The notes: generated from the letters alone by a model not told the origin. 64,000 nt of DNA from Aurelia coerulea (GCA_039566865.1 CM076959.1:15669501-15733500); one strand, 5' to 3'; numbered from the stretch's first letter, positions 11,335-36,077 are shown. Numbers and translations: made by a program.

Positions 11335-11951
11335 CATGCAAGGCAGGTGCACTTCGGTTAACAAGGTGTTTACATCACAGACGAGAAGTTGTTAATTATG
11401 GCCACCAAAAAATACCTGGTTTGAAATATGAGCACTCAGCACATTGATCTTTAAAATTGATAACTTTTCTTGTGAAAAAGTACATAACAAGGAACAAGAT
11501 TAGATAAGAATAGATAATCCCTGATAATATTTGCCTTCCTGGGTAGCCCATCTCACTCTCCACTGCAAGTCCAATCACCACTAAATGATATTTTTAGGAC
11601 GCTCCTAAAACTTCTCAGCAAACAGCTGTTTTGATCTCCACATGTTTTGCTTTCATCCCGGATACTCTTTCCAAAATGCCAAAAGTTTGATTGAGCCTGG
11701 AGAAAGCCTGCAGTCCAATTGGCCAAAAAAGTTAGCGAACAAATCTTCAGACGAAAATTAGAAAGCACTTCTAATCTTCGTCCAGTGAATTTTTGATGCA
11801 GTGATCGGAAATTTATAATGCGCATGTGTCATCGCAAGTTTATTTATATGACGGTTCGTCGAAAAGGATCGTCTAGTGGAGATTTGCCGCTTTCGTTGCG
11901 TGCCTCCGCTATGACGCTTCCTGGTTTCGCGAATTAATATCTTCTTCTTCT
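11335..11951. other. Intergenic DNA, no supported gene
   Basis: Minus-strand ORFs at 11396-11581 and 11553-11825 are short. The first has a hydrophobic stretch, but I recognise no family and see no supporting splice structure. Confidence 0.4.
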
Positions 11952-12273
11952 TTAAAGGGGCTCAGTCGTCAAACAGTAAACAAATCCGTAAACTCGCACG
12001 TGTCGGGGACTATCCATTGTTCATCCATTGTTCTCTGCAGTTTGTTTGGTGGCTTCACCCAAGCCACAAAAAAGTGACCGTTAAAAATCCACTTATATCC
12101 GAGCAATCGTAGAAGATATGAATGTTTGGTTTGTTCCTTAGTGAAGTACAAGGATTAATGCCCAAACAGCAACTTTCATTTAAAAAAAAATAGAAAATCC
12201 TGTGTGATATCACCTTTCAAAGAACTGCAAAAATCATCGTTTTGTTTACATTTTGACGACGGAGCCCCTTTAA
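11952..12273 (-). mobile_element. MITE family A, copy 2, TTAA-flanked
   Basis: TTAA at 11952-11955 and 12270-12273 flanks inverted ends AGGGGCTCAGTCGTCAAA / TTTGACGACGGAGCCCCT. The interior is the reverse complement of copies 1 and 3. TTAA duplication is the hallmark of piggyBac-type insertion, so this is a candidate non-autonomous piggyBac-like element. The TIR sequence alone does not prove it. Confidence 0.8.
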
Positions 12274-12281
12274 GTCAGTTG

Positions 12282-12344
12282 TAGCCTGCGCGAGACGCTA
12301 CTTCACTTCTCTTCAGAGAATCAGTAGAGTCTCCACGCAGGCTA
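12282..12344. mobile_element. 63-bp mini-MITE with an 8-bp target-site duplication
   Basis: The direct repeat GTCAGTTG (12274-12281 and 12345-12352) flanks a 63-bp hairpin element starting TAGCCTGCGCGAGAC and ending GTCTCCACGCAGGCTA. The ends are inverted with one small mismatch or indel. Eight-bp duplications are typical of hAT-like transposases. It sits directly against MITE A copy 2. Confidence 0.8.
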
Positions 12345-12539
12345 GTCAGTTGGCGCTCAATGCACTGCTGTGGCCGTTACAAGCGCACGCCACCCTTCTC
12401 TGTCAGCAGCCTGATGAACTAACGAACTATTTAAAGCTTATCCATTGTTCAACAGATAAAGCTTATCTATTGTTCAATGAACCAATTAATCCAATGTGAT
12501 ACGTGGGTGACATGTTAGATCATTCCTTTCATACGTAGC

Positions 12540-12700
12540 TGCTCGTTATCCTAGCTGGGCAATCAGGCAACATGATGAGGTGAAAGAGATCTCTGGTGCT
12601 GAATAGGTGAAATTGAGGGGCATTCCTTTCCGATTTCAAAGCTGATTTATAAATGGCAAGGCTGTAAATGAATAGGATGAAACGAGACTGCTCTACAATG
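12540..12700 (+). repeat. Diverged outlying unit of the ~190-bp tandem repeat
   Basis: GCTGAATAGGTGAAATTGAG, GGGCATTCCTTTCCG and AATGGCAAGGCT parallel the motifs of the array at 13452-14385. The LINE fragment and LT copy 2 now separate it from that array. Confidence 0.55.
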
Positions 12701-12782
12701 CTATTTGCTATAAACTTGCACTTAAATTAATAGATGGCAATAAGCACAGGGTAAAATTGGAAAAAGCAGCATACGAAATAAG

Positions 12783-12971
12783 ATGTGTGCTCTTGAAATC
12801 TTCAAAAGTTTGAATGGCGCATCGCCACACGCTTTTCAAAATTACTGCACGAGAGTCAACCGCAATCAGTGTACTCGTGACAATACAAAAAATATCGTTT
12901 TACTTAAAGTCAAATCTGAAACAGGAGCCTTTTCCTTTCAAGGAACAAATATTTTCAATAAACTGACATGA
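12783..12971 (+). pseudogene. LINE RT C-terminal tail fragment
   Basis: The residues 'LEIFKSLNGASPHAFQNY' and 'GAFSFQGTNIFNKL', ending in TGA, match the conserved tail of CR1/L2-like LINE ORF2 (the 'KSLNG.AP' block and the 'SFxGxxxxN.L' block). There is no reverse transcriptase core upstream, so the copy is 5'-truncated. The sequence after the stop, with 'GGTCCTTGATTGATAACAG' near 13091-13109, looks like its 3' UTR. An inverted match of that UTR lies near 17145-17170. Confidence 0.7.
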
Positions 12972-13114
12972 AATGAATACTGAAACCTCAATTGTACGAT
13001 TTAAGACTTTCTGTAAAAGTTTTAACTTTGATTTTTAACATTTTATCTTCTTGATGTATATTGCTTTTCTCTGTTGTATTCAATTTTCAGGTCCTTGATT
13101 GATAACAGAACATT

Positions 13115-13393
13115 TTTTTTTTTTTTTTTTTATATTCAATATAAAAATTTACAACAAAATTACCTAAACACTACCTACAATCTACTATACCACACTACAA
13201 GAACGGGGACCAGGAGGAGCAAAATGTCATGTCTACCCCCTGGAATTAATATAAACTAAAATACAACTAATACAAACTACTATACATACGCTACAACTAA
13301 TACAGATAGATATTCTAATTATAAAAACATTTTACAAATAGATATTTGAGCCGGTTTCACATTAGATGTCAGGCCAAAATATAATAGTGAACA
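13115..13393 (-). mobile_element. Retro-inserted element LT, copy 2, 279 bp with 13-bp target duplication
   Basis: ATAACAGAACATT occurs at 13102-13114 and again at 13394-13406. Between them lies a sequence that opens with poly(T), so it reads 3' to 5' here. Its reverse complement matches LT copies at 10316-10971 and 24990-25165 (TTTTGCTCC and the GTAATTTTGT-type end). It inserted into the LINE 3' UTR at 12971-13410. Confidence 0.85.
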
Positions 13394-13451
13394 ATAACAG
13401 AACATTGTTGCGGAACAAGTTTAACCTGTATAGATATGATGATATCTAAAT

Positions 13452-14385
13452 TATTATTATATCGATGAAATGCCAGGACATCCCTTTTCACTTCACCTTG
13501 AAAGCCCATCCACCAATGGCTAGGCTATTAAGCGATCTGATTGGAGCGAAGAGAGTGATGTATGGATGAAATGTTAGAAAATCTCTCTGCAACTTAGAAG
13601 CTCATTAACCAATTGCAAGGCTATACGATTGAAGGAGAGGCTCTGTGATACTGAATAGGTGTATCCCTTTTCGCCTTAGCAGGTCATTCACCAATGGCTA
13701 GGCTGTTAAGCGATATGATTGGAGCGAAGAGGGTGCTGTATGGGTGTATAGATGAAATGTTAGAGATTCTCTTTGCAACTTAGAAGCTCATTAACTAATT
13801 GCTAGGCCATACCATTGAGGGAGAAGGCTCTGTGATACTGAATATGTGAATGTGAGGGCATCCGTTATCGCCTTAAATGGTTATTTACCAATGGCTAGGT
13901 TATTAAGCGATATGATTAGAGCTTAGGGAGTGCTGCATGGGTAAAATGTTAGAACATCTCTTTGCAACTTAGAAGCTCATTAACTAATTGTTAGGCTATA
14001 CGATCGAAGGAGAGGGATGTGTGATACTCAATAGGTGAATGTTAGGGTATTCCTTTTTGCTTTAGAAGGTCAATCACCAATGGTTAGGCTTGCTAAGCGA
14101 TATGATTGGAGCGAAGAGAGTAATGTATGGATGAAATGTTAGAGAATCTCATTGCAATTTGGAAGCTCATTAACTAATTGCCAGGCTATACGATTGAAGG
14201 AGAGGGCTGTGTGATACTCAATAGGTGAATGGTAGGGTATTCCTTTTCGCTTTAGAAGGTCAATCACCAATGGTTAGGCTTGCTAAGCGATCTGATTGGA
14301 GCGAAGAGAGTGATGTATGGATGAAATGTTAGAGAATCTCATTGCAATTTGGAAGCTCGTCAGCCTACAGCTAAGCAATTAGAAG
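13452..14385 (+). repeat. Tandem array, about 5 units of 178-197 bp, just upstream of the gene
   Basis: CACCAATGGCTAGGCT-like words start at 13511, 13689, 13886, 14075 and 14265, giving spacings of 178, 197, 189 and 190 bp. Other recurring words are AAGCGATATGATTGGAGCG, GATGAAATGTTAGA and AATTGCTAGGCTATACGAT-like. The array ends about 60 bp before the candidate TATA box, so it borders the promoter. Confidence 0.9.
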
Positions 14386-14444
14386 GCATGATCGGAGAGA
14401 ATCTGTATTGTTTCACGCCTAATCGAATCGAACTACATTGCTGG

Positions 14445-14452
14445 TATAAATA
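14445..14452 (+). promoter_or_regulatory. Candidate TATA box (TATAAATA)
   Basis: It lies 161 bp upstream of the first start codon (14613). Transcription would begin near 14475-14485, giving a 5' UTR of about 130 bp. It is supported by position and sequence only. Confidence 0.4.
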
Positions 14453-14612
14453 TTTTCATTTGTCTGAGCGCAAGTTGCTGATCCGTTAAACTTACATGTG
14501 ACCAACAATTTACAAGTGCTATAAAATTTGAACACTCTTTGCGTGTGGTGGAAAGTTCGTTGTACACATTTGCAAAGATTTGTACAGAGTTGGTCCCAGA
14601 AATTTTTGAAAC

Positions 14613-27217
<12,605 letters not shown>

Positions 27218-27379
27218 TGAAAAGAAGATTTGATGTGAGGCAAACATTGATAAGCAAGTTTAATTGTGTAGTTCCTTTGTTTAGAGACATTAATATACTT
27301 GCCATAAAATTGAGATCTTATCTCCAATATGATATTGATGTGTTTTCAGATTCGGAAAATATATTTTTTCTCTATTCAT

Positions 27380-27385
27380 AATAAA
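27380..27385 (+). terminator. Polyadenylation signal AATAAA
   Basis: It lies 163 nt after the stop codon, giving a plausible 3' UTR of about 180 nt. It is followed by the 20-bp hairpin at 27397-27441. Confidence 0.6.
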
Positions 27386-27396
27386 TTAAACTAAAA

Positions 27397-27441
27397 TATA
27401 AAAACAACACTGTTAACAGTTTTAACAGTGTTGTTTTTATA
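27397..27441. repeat. Perfect 20-bp inverted repeat with 5-nt loop
   Basis: TATAAAAACAACACTGTTAA (27397-27416) and its exact complement (27422-27441). It is just downstream of the polyadenylation signal. It could be a small foldback element or affect 3'-end formation. Confidence 0.9.
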
Positions 27442-27809
27442 CTTTTATTTTCTGTTAATAAGATGGTGGTTTAGTTCATATAAATCAAAACTAACTAACC
27501 TAAATACATTACTACTGTATCTTCTGGTGTAAGAAGACACAAGGTTATCTGGCCTACACCAAGAACGGTACTTACAATTTGTAAATACAACTTCAAGATA
27601 TAAAGAAATAAATACAGGAATACAAGGGACAAAAACAAAACAAGAAAGCAACACACGAATAGTGAAAAGAAAAGAAGGAGACTGGCAGTTCCACACCAAA
27701 CCATGCAATGGGTCTAACCCTTTTATATCATAGACATCCATCATTTTTGTACCATCGCATTTGTACCAATATTTTGGGATACCCAGGAGGTTGGGAGTTT
27801 GGGATACCA

Positions 27810-28352
27810 GACTTGTGACCTTTCGTCCCTTGTTTCCCTGCGTTCTTTGATTTGCTGTTATCACTTGCTCAATAGGGACTCATACCATTACTCTTATAAA
27901 CTGGGCCCCCTTTTTCAAAACGGCCTCAACTAGCGGGAGTTCTTGTACGCTCAACAAAATAGCTTCAAAGTCTGGTTTAAAGAGCTTCAACATTGAAAAG
28001 CTATTGAAAAGCCAATTTTTAGTACAAAGAATAATGTTTTCCTGACCTACTAATCGCAAAATATATACCTTTCAAGCAGTAATCTTCCTCTGTAGAAACA
28101 AAATAGATCCATCGCAGCTACGAGAACTCTAGGCCGCGTCAACCGTTTTTTGTATGCAACAACAACTGTCTAAATAGCGCCTCCTTATTTGTTGAAAACT
28201 AAATTCTAGCAATTTGATTGGTAAGTATGGAACCACTCCATATTGGCCTAAAGGGGGCTCACTTTATAAGGGTAATGGTATGAGTCCCTATTACAAAGTA
28301 ATATCAGCAAATCAAAGAACGCAGGGAGATAAGGAACGAAAAGTCATCAGTC
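27810..28352. mobile_element. Foldback element J, ~105-bp arms
   Basis: 27810-27914 and 28251-28352 are inverted copies (GCGTTCTTTGATTTGCTG against CAGCAAATCAAAGAACGC, AGGGACTCATACCATTA against TAATGGTATGAGTCCCT). The middle 330 bp are unassigned. The minus-strand ORF at 27445-27864 overlaps the left arm and has no recognised domain. Confidence 0.8.
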
Positions 28353-28420
28353 TAGGTTTAGACTACTTTAAAGCAAGAACAAAATTTTTGGAATTAACTT
28401 TGACGAATCGGCCAAAATAG

Positions 28421-28657
28421 GAAATTTCGCGGGAATAAACTTTCACGAATTAGGACTGTTGTTGTAATGCCCCAAATGTTGTAATGCCCCAAATGCTGTT
28501 CGATCGTTATGACTCTTCCAAATCTTCCGTTGATATTCTTGTTTGTAGCATAGTTCGAAAGGATTGTTATTGAAAATCTCCCATTGCATTTTCTTGCATA
28601 TTTTATCAAATGAAAATTTATGCAAAAACGCGAAAGTTTCTCCCGCGAAAGATTTTT
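28421..28657. mobile_element. Foldback element K
   Basis: TTTCGCGGGAATAAACTTTC near 28424 is inverted at about 28630-28650 with a few changes. A direct duplication GTTGTAATGCCCCAAAT lies at about 28461-28496. Confidence 0.6.
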
Positions 28658-28670
28658 CCCTTAAAGTATA

Positions 28671-29444
28671 CAGGGTGTCCCAAAAACATGTGTGCCGTTT
28701 GAATGGCTACTGTGGAGGAGCCATAAATCTAACTTTCTCCTTTTTCAGATTTGTGAATAGAAGAGATTTCAACTTAGAGTTTGGCACCGAGTTTGTGTGA
28801 CAAGTGGTTGCTGATTTATTGAGAAAGAAACTCCAATCACTCGTTCCTTCAAATCCAGAGGATTTTATCTCCGTACTTAACCTTATACCTTGAATTTTAA
28901 CACCAAATGAACTTAGATTTTACAGTTATACCAGGAAATGCATTTGGGAGTAACTAATGACCATATAACTCAAGAATATTGACCAAGCAGCCTGTTGAAC
29001 GCAATCTTGTTGCTTTAAAACGACTTCATCACTGTTGAGAAGCAAATATCTGATGGACGCATGTCATGGCCTGCAGCACTTGTGTTGCACATTACCATTC
29101 CTAGCAACCTTAGATATGTTCAATATTCTTGGTTATCACAAAATTCAATGTATGACTACTTGTCTCACTTATGAACATCAGAAAACAGAGCTTGGTATGT
29201 TTTTTCAATCAATTTCGTTGATTTTAACGTAATGGAGAAAAATGAATCCTCTGGTTTTGAGGCAGCCAATAATTTTGGCTTTCTTGCTCCATAAATCAGC
29301 AACTAGTGATCAGATTTACTCAAACTCGGTGTCAACCTTTAATTTGGAGTCTCTTCTGTCAACATCTTAAAAACAGCAAAATTGGATTAATGGCTGCTCC
29401 GCAGAAGTCACTGAAATAGCGCACATGTTTTTTGGGACACCCTG
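28671..29444. mobile_element. Foldback element G1 with ACAGGGTGTCCC ends, 774 bp
   Basis: CAGGGTGTCCCAAAAACATG at the left is inverted at the right (ATGTTTTTTGGGACACCCTG). Imperfect arms extend about 200 bp inward (GGAGGAGCC/GGCTGCTCC; CAGAGGATT/AATCCTCTG). The end motif is like that of mariner-type elements and of G2 in intron 4. There is no transposase ORF. Confidence 0.8.
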
Positions 29445-30552
29445 TTGTAAAATATGATTTAATTATCGGTTCGATTTTAATTCCTTATGGGACAGGTTCT
29501 TTGAACCAACTGAACATTCAATGATGATGAACAACAACTGACAATGCAGCCCTCTATTGGACCCCTAAAATTGACTAATTTTCATAATGCTGAATTTTTA
29601 ATGGATTTTAAAGCTTTCCCTTTTCATTAAGACCTACTGATTTTTTGAATACTCATATTTGTCCGAAAAAGAATGCTGTTTGCCTTACCGTTTAAGCTAA
29701 AATTTTCCGATTTGTAACATGCTTATTTGCGCAAAAAGTAGCCGCAAATTTATCGATTTTTTCCCAGACAACGTTTGGATGTTTTCCCATAGACCTACTC
29801 CCTCCTCTACAAAAATTTCCTGGATCTGATCTTCAATGTAAGGGAAATTGTTCCATATAATAGGCCCATATTTTGTAGATATTTCACTGCTATCCATGAG
29901 TCTGGCATCAATATCGCTCAAGATAAACAGACAAGATTGAGAAATAAAGTCTACAGTTTCTGATGATAAAAATGGATTGAATTGTTGTGATTGTTAAAAC
30001 TTAAATGTAAGGAGTATTTGACATAAAGCTTTCTTTTTTGCATGATTGCAATGGTCAAATTGTCGAGTGCTGCCGTACTTTCGCTACTGAGTATTGCAAC
30101 AGTTGATCTCGTTACATTTGTGTTTTTAATTAAAAGTTGATCTCATATTATTGTTGGATTGAATCAAAATATATCTTTTTGTCATCGTTTGCGTGTCTTT
30201 ATTTAGGCCAACTGAGTTGAAGTGTTCAAAAGCTGAGTTTATTTCAGCAAGTTTTATTGAAAGTGAGAGAGTGAGAAAACTTCCAGACTTCTCGGGCTGG
30301 TATTAATATCATAACTTTTTACAAAAGTTACCAAAATTGATTAAGAGTTTCCGCCTGGTAGAAAGGATGTCGCAGAGCAACTCAATATAGTACTGCACAA
30401 AGAATGTATTAAGTCTGGGAGAATCAGACCAGAAATTCCAATGAGTATTACAGTTTCTTATTTTCTCATACTCTGGTATGTCAATGTGTTTTCTTTAAAC
30501 AGTGATATTTCTGTGATATCAATGGTTTCTCATTTCTAATAACCGAGTTTTA
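29445..30552. other. Intergenic DNA, nothing recognised
   Basis: AT-rich. A minus-strand ORF at 29697-29921 has no recognised motif. No RNA gene or repeat was seen. Confidence 0.4.
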
Positions 30553-30994
30553 GCTGGGGGGGGACTCCCATTATGGCCTAACAAGGGGGTCCAGTCGATT
30601 TGAGGGTCTTACGAAATGGCTACCAATTAATGGCCCTATTTGTCAAACACTTACTACCAATTGGGGGTATTCCAAGATTCCTGGCCAGTTATAAGATTTC
30701 AACTCAGTAGAATCCTCCGCATGGTAGTATTATCGTTGCAGCAATAATTATAAATTAATTTTGAAGTTTTCTTGCTTTGTTCAACCAGTTTCACAATAGA
30801 TAATTTTGAAAACTGTAGACAATTTTCACTAATAGATGCTATCAAATGGCCCAAATTTTAGACCCACGAAGGGGGGGGGGTGTTCTGTGAAAGGATACTA
30901 CCATTCGAGCGTATTTTTCAAAATTTTTCCTTTGGCCCTCTTTAACCCTTACTGAACCCCCTGTCAGGCCACAATAGGAGTACCTCCCCCGGGA
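30553..30994. mobile_element. MITE-like element L, ~440 bp, G/C-rich ends
   Basis: The left end (GGGGGGGACTCCCATTATGG, CCTAACAAGGGGGTCCAG) is imperfectly inverted at the right (CTGAACCCCCTGTCAGG, CCACAATAGGAGTACC). Confidence 0.65.
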
Positions 30995-31106
30995 GTTTAT
31001 GTAATATCAGTCTTCTTAAAAAGACTAATTATTTGAAAAAAGGAAAGAAATTAAGCAAACGTTTTGAACAAGTATCAGTATAACTCAAAGAAAGTGTTTT
31101 GGAAAA

Positions 31107-31324
31107 GAGTACAGGGGTTAACCTTACTTTTTTGAAAATATCGATATTTTGGAAAGGGCCTATTTTTGTAAAAAAAAAAGCAAAAGGATTAACCTTACTA
31201 TTTGCCGGAAAATCTGTCTTTTTGAAAGGGGCCTATTTTTGCAAAATATCAAGAGGGTTAACCTTAGTTTTTGCTATAAAATCGGTATTTTTATAAAGAG
31301 CCTATATTTGCAAGAAACGAATAA
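31107..31324 (-). repeat. Inverted edge block of the 68-bp satellite, ~3 diverged units
   Basis: The three leftmost units read as the reverse complement of the array (GGTTAACCTTAC..., GGGCCTATTTTTG...). They are more diverged than the interior. The orientation changes at the GGTTAAC at 31325-31331. Confidence 0.85.
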
Positions 31325-34300
31325 GGTTAACTCATACTTTTTTACAAAAATTAGCCCTCTTCAAACTACCGATTTTCTGGCAAATAGTAAGGTTATGGTT
31401 AACCCCTTTGCCTTTACAAAAAAGGCCCTCTTCAGAATACAAATTTTTGGACAAAAAATAAGGTCAGCCCCTTTGCTTTTTTACAAAAAAAGACCCTCTT
31501 CAAATTACCGATTTTCTGGCAAAAAGTAAGGTTAACCCCTTTGCTTTTTTACAAAAATATGCCCTCTTTAGAATACAAATTTTTGGACAAAAAAAAGATT
31601 AACCCCTTTGCTTTTTTACAAAAATAGGTCCTCTTCAAACCACCGATTTTCTGGCAAAAAGTAAGGTTAACCCCTTTGCTTTTTTTCAAAAAATAGGCCC
31701 TCTTCAAACTACCAATTTTCTGGCAAAAAATAAGGTTAGCCCTTTTGCTTTTTTACAAAAAAAAGGCCCTCTTCAAACCACCGATTTTCTGGCAAAAAGT
31801 AAGGTTAACCCCTTTGCTTTTTTACAAAAAATAGGCCCTCTTCAAACTACCGATTTTCTGGCAAATAGTAAGGTTAACCCCTTTGCTTTTTTACAAAAAA
31901 GGCCCTCTTCAAACACCAGATTTTCTGGCAAAAAATAAGGTTAACCCCTTTGTTTTTTTAAAACAATAGCCCCTCTTCAAACTACCGATTTTCTGGCAAA
32001 AAGTAAGGTTAACCCCTTTGCGTTTTTACAAAAAAGGCCCTCTCCAAAGTACCGATTTTCTGGCAAAAAGTAAGGTTAACCCCTTTGCGTTTTTACAAAA
32101 AAAGGCCCTCTCCGAAGTACCGATTTTCTGGCAAAAAGTAAGGTTAACCCCTTTGCGTTTTTACAAAAATAGGCCCTCTTCAAACTACAGATTTTCTGGC
32201 AAATAGTAAGGTTAACCCCTTTGCTTTTGTACCAAAATAGGCCCTTTTCAAACAACCGATTTTCTGGCAAAAAATAAGATTAACCCCTTTGCTTTTTTAC
32301 AAAAATAGGCCCTCTTCAGAATACCGATTTTCTGGCAAAAAGTAAGGTTAACCCCTTTGCTTTTTTACAAAAATAGGCCCTCTTCAGAATACCGATTTTC
32401 TGGCAAATAGTAAGGTTAACCCCTTTGCATTTTTACAAAAAAGGCCCTCTTCAAACAACAGATTTTCTGGCAAATAATAAGGTTAACCCCTTTGCATTTG
32501 TACCAAAATAGGCCCTTTTCAAACAACCAATTTTCTGGCAAAAAATAAGATTAACCCCTTTGCTTTTTTACAAAAATAGGCCCTCTTCAGAATACCGATT
32601 TTCTGGCAAAAAGGAAGGTTAACCCCTTTGCTTTTTTACAAAAATAGGCCCTCTTCAAACTACCGATTTTCTGGCAAAAAGTAAGGTTAACCCCTTTGTT
32701 TTTTTTACAAAAATAGGCCCTCTTCAAACTACTGATTTTCTGGCAAAAAGTAAGGTTAACCCCTTTGTTTTTTTTTTTCAAAAAATAGGCCCTTTTCAGA
32801 CTACCGATTTTCTGGCAAAAAGTAAGGTTAACCACTTTGCTTATTTACAAAAATAGGACCTCTTCAGAATAAAAAATTTTGGACAAAAATAAGGTAAACC
32901 CCTTTGCTTTTTTTCAAAAATAGGCCCTTTTCAGACTACCGATTTTCTGGCAAAAAGTAAGGTTAACCCCTTTGCATTTGTACCAAAATAGGCCCTCTTC
33001 AAACCACCGATTTTCTGGCAAAAAATAAGATTAACCCCTCTGCTTTTTTACAAAAATAGGCCCTCTTCAGAATACCGATTTTCTGGCAAAAAGGAAGGTT
33101 AACCCCTTTGCTTTTTTACAAAAATAGGCCCTCTTCAAACTACCGATTTTCTGGCAAAAAGTAAGGTTAACCCCTTTGTTTTTTTTACAAAAATAGGCCC
33201 TCTTCAAACTACTGATTTTCTGGCAAAAAGTAAGGTTAACCCCTTTGTTTTTTTTAAAAAAATAGGCCCTTTTCAGACTACCGATTTTCTGGCAAAAAGT
33301 AAGGTTAACCACTTTGCTTATTTACAAAAATAGGACCTCTTCAGAATAAAAAATTTTGGACAGAAATAAGGTAAACCCGTTTGTTTTTTTTTTCAAAAAT
33401 AGGCCCTTTTCAGACTACCGATTTTCTGGCAAAAAGTAAGGTTAACCCATTTGCTTTTATACAAAAATAGGCCCTTTTCAAACTACCGATTTTCTGGCAA
33501 ATAGTAAGGTTAACCCCTTTGTTTTTTTTTAAAAATAGGCCCTCTTCAAACTACAGATTTTCTGGCAAATAGTAAGGTTAACCCCTTTGCTTTTGTACCA
33601 AAATAGGCCCTTTTCAAACAACCGATTTTCTGGCAAAAACTAAGATTAACCCCTCTGCTTTTTTACAAAAATAGGCCCTCTTCAGAATACCGATATTCGG
33701 GCAAAAAGTAAGGTTAAGCCCTTTGCTTTTTACAAAAATAGGCGCTCTTCAAACTACCGATTTTCTGGCAAAAAGTAACCCCTTTGCGTTTTTACAAAAA
33801 TAGCCCCTCTTCAAACTACCGATTTTCTGGCAAATAGTAAGGTTAACCCCTTTGCTTTTTTACAAAAAAGGCCCTCTTCAAACTTACGATTTTCTGGCAA
33901 AAAGTAAGGTTAACCCCTTTGCTTTTTTACAAAAATAGGCCCTCTTCAAACTACCTATTTTCTGGCAAAAAGTAAGGTTATCCCCTTTGCTTTTTTACAA
34001 AAATAGGCCCTCTTCAAACTACCGATATTCCGGGCAAAAAATACGGTTAACCCCTTTGCTTTTTTCAAAAATAGGCCCTCTTCAAACTACCCATTTTCTG
34101 GCAAAAAGTTAGGTTAACCCCTTTGCTTTTTTCAAAAATAGGCTCTCTTCAAACAACTGATTTTCTGGCAAAAAGTAAGGTTAACCCCTTTGCATTTTTA
34201 CAAAAATAGGCCCTCTTCAGAATACAAATGTTTTGACAAAAAATAAGGTTAACCCCTTTGCTTTTTTACAAAAATAGTCCCTCTTCAAACTACCGATTTT

Positions 34301-36077
34301 CTGGCAAAAAGTAAGGTTAACCCCTTTGCTTTTTTACAAAAATAGGCCCTCTTCAAACTACCGATTTTCTGGCAAAAAGTAAGGTTAACCCCTTTGCTTT
34401 TTACAAAAATAGGCCCTCTTCAAACTACCGATTTTCTGGCAAAAAGTAAGGTTATCCCCTTTGCTTTTTTACAAAATAGGGCCTCATCAAACTACCGATT
34501 TTCCGGCAAAAAGTAAGGTTAATCCCTTTGCTTTTTACAAAAACAGGTCCTCTTCAAACTACCGATTTTCTGGCAAAAAGTAAGGTTAACCACTTTGCTT
34601 ATTTACAAAAATAGGACCTCTTCAGAATAAAAAATTTTGGACAAAAATAAGGTAAACCCCTTTGCTTTTTTTCAAAAATAGGCCCTTTTCAGACTACCGA
34701 TTTTCTGGCAAAAAGTAAGGTTAACCCCTTTGCTTTTATACAAAAATAGGCCCTTTTCAAACTACCGATTTTCTGGCAAAAAGTAAGGTTAACCCCTTTG
34801 CTTTTATAAAAAAATAGGCCCTTTTCAGACTACCGATTTTCTGGCAAAAAGTAAGGTTAACCCCCTTTGCTTTTATACAAAAATAGGCCGTCTTCAACCT
34901 ACCGATTTTCTGGCAAAAGTAAGGTTATCCCCTTTGCTTTTTTTCAAAGATAGGCCCTCTTCAAACTACCGATTTTGTGACAAAAAGTAAGGTTAACCCC
35001 TTTGCTTTTTTACAAATAAGGCCCTCTTCAAACTACTGATTTTTTGGCAAAAAGTAAGGTTAACCCTTTTGCTTTTTTAAAAAAATAGGCCCTCTTCGAA
35101 CTACCTACTTTCTGGCAAAAAAGTAAGGTTAACGCTTTTGCTTTTTTACAAAAATAGGCCCTCTTCAAACAACCGATTTTCTGGCAAAAAGTAAGGATAA
35201 CCCCTATGCTTTTTTATTAAAATAGGCCCTCTTCAAGTTACCGATTTTCTGGCAAAAAGTAAGGTTAACCCCTTTGCTTTTTTACGAAAATAGGCCCTCA
35301 TCAAACTACCGATTTTCTGGCAAAAAGTAAGGTTAACCCCTTTTCTTTTTTACAAAAATAGGCCGTTTTCAAACTACCGATTTTCTGGCAAAAAGTAAGG
35401 TTATCCCCTTTGCTTTTTTACAAAATAGGGCTTCATCAAACTACCGATTTTCCGGCAAAAAGTAAGGTTAACCCCTTTGCTTTTTTCCAAAAACAGGCCC
35501 TTCTCAAACTACCGATTTTCTGGCAAAAAGTAAGGTTAACCCCCTTTGCTTTTATACAAAAATAGGCCCTTTTCAAACTACCGATTTTCTGGCAAATAGT
35601 AAGGTTAACCCCTATGTTTTTTTACAAAAATAGGCCGTCTTCAACCTACCGATTTTCTGGCAAAAGTAAGGTTTGCTTTTTCAAAGATAGGCCCTTTTCA
35701 GACTACCGATTTTCTGGCAAAAAGTAAGGTTAACCCCTTTGCTTTTATAAAAAAATAGGCCCTTTTCAAACTACCAATTTTCTGGCAAATAGTAAGGTTA
35801 ACCCCTTTGTTTTTTTACAAAAATAGGCCCTCTTCAAACTACCGATTTTGTGGCAAAAAGTAAGGTTAACCCCTTTGCTTTTTTACAAAAAAGGCCCTCT
35901 TCAAACTACCGATTTTCTGGCAAAAAGTAAGGTTAACCCCTTTGCTTTTTTGCAAAAACAGGCCCTCTTCAAACTACCGATTTTCTGGCAAAAAGTAAGG
36001 TTAACCACTTTGCTTATTTACAAAAATAGGCCCTTTTCAAACTACCGATTTTCTGGCAAATAGTAAGGTTAACCCCT

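Noticed and set aside
11396..11581. Minus-strand 61-aa ORF with a hydrophobic stretch
   Set aside because: I considered a transporter fragment, but found no conserved motif that I could defend and no adjoining exon.
27445..27864. 139-aa minus-strand ORF
   Set aside because: Half of it is an arm of foldback J, and the rest shows no recognised motif.
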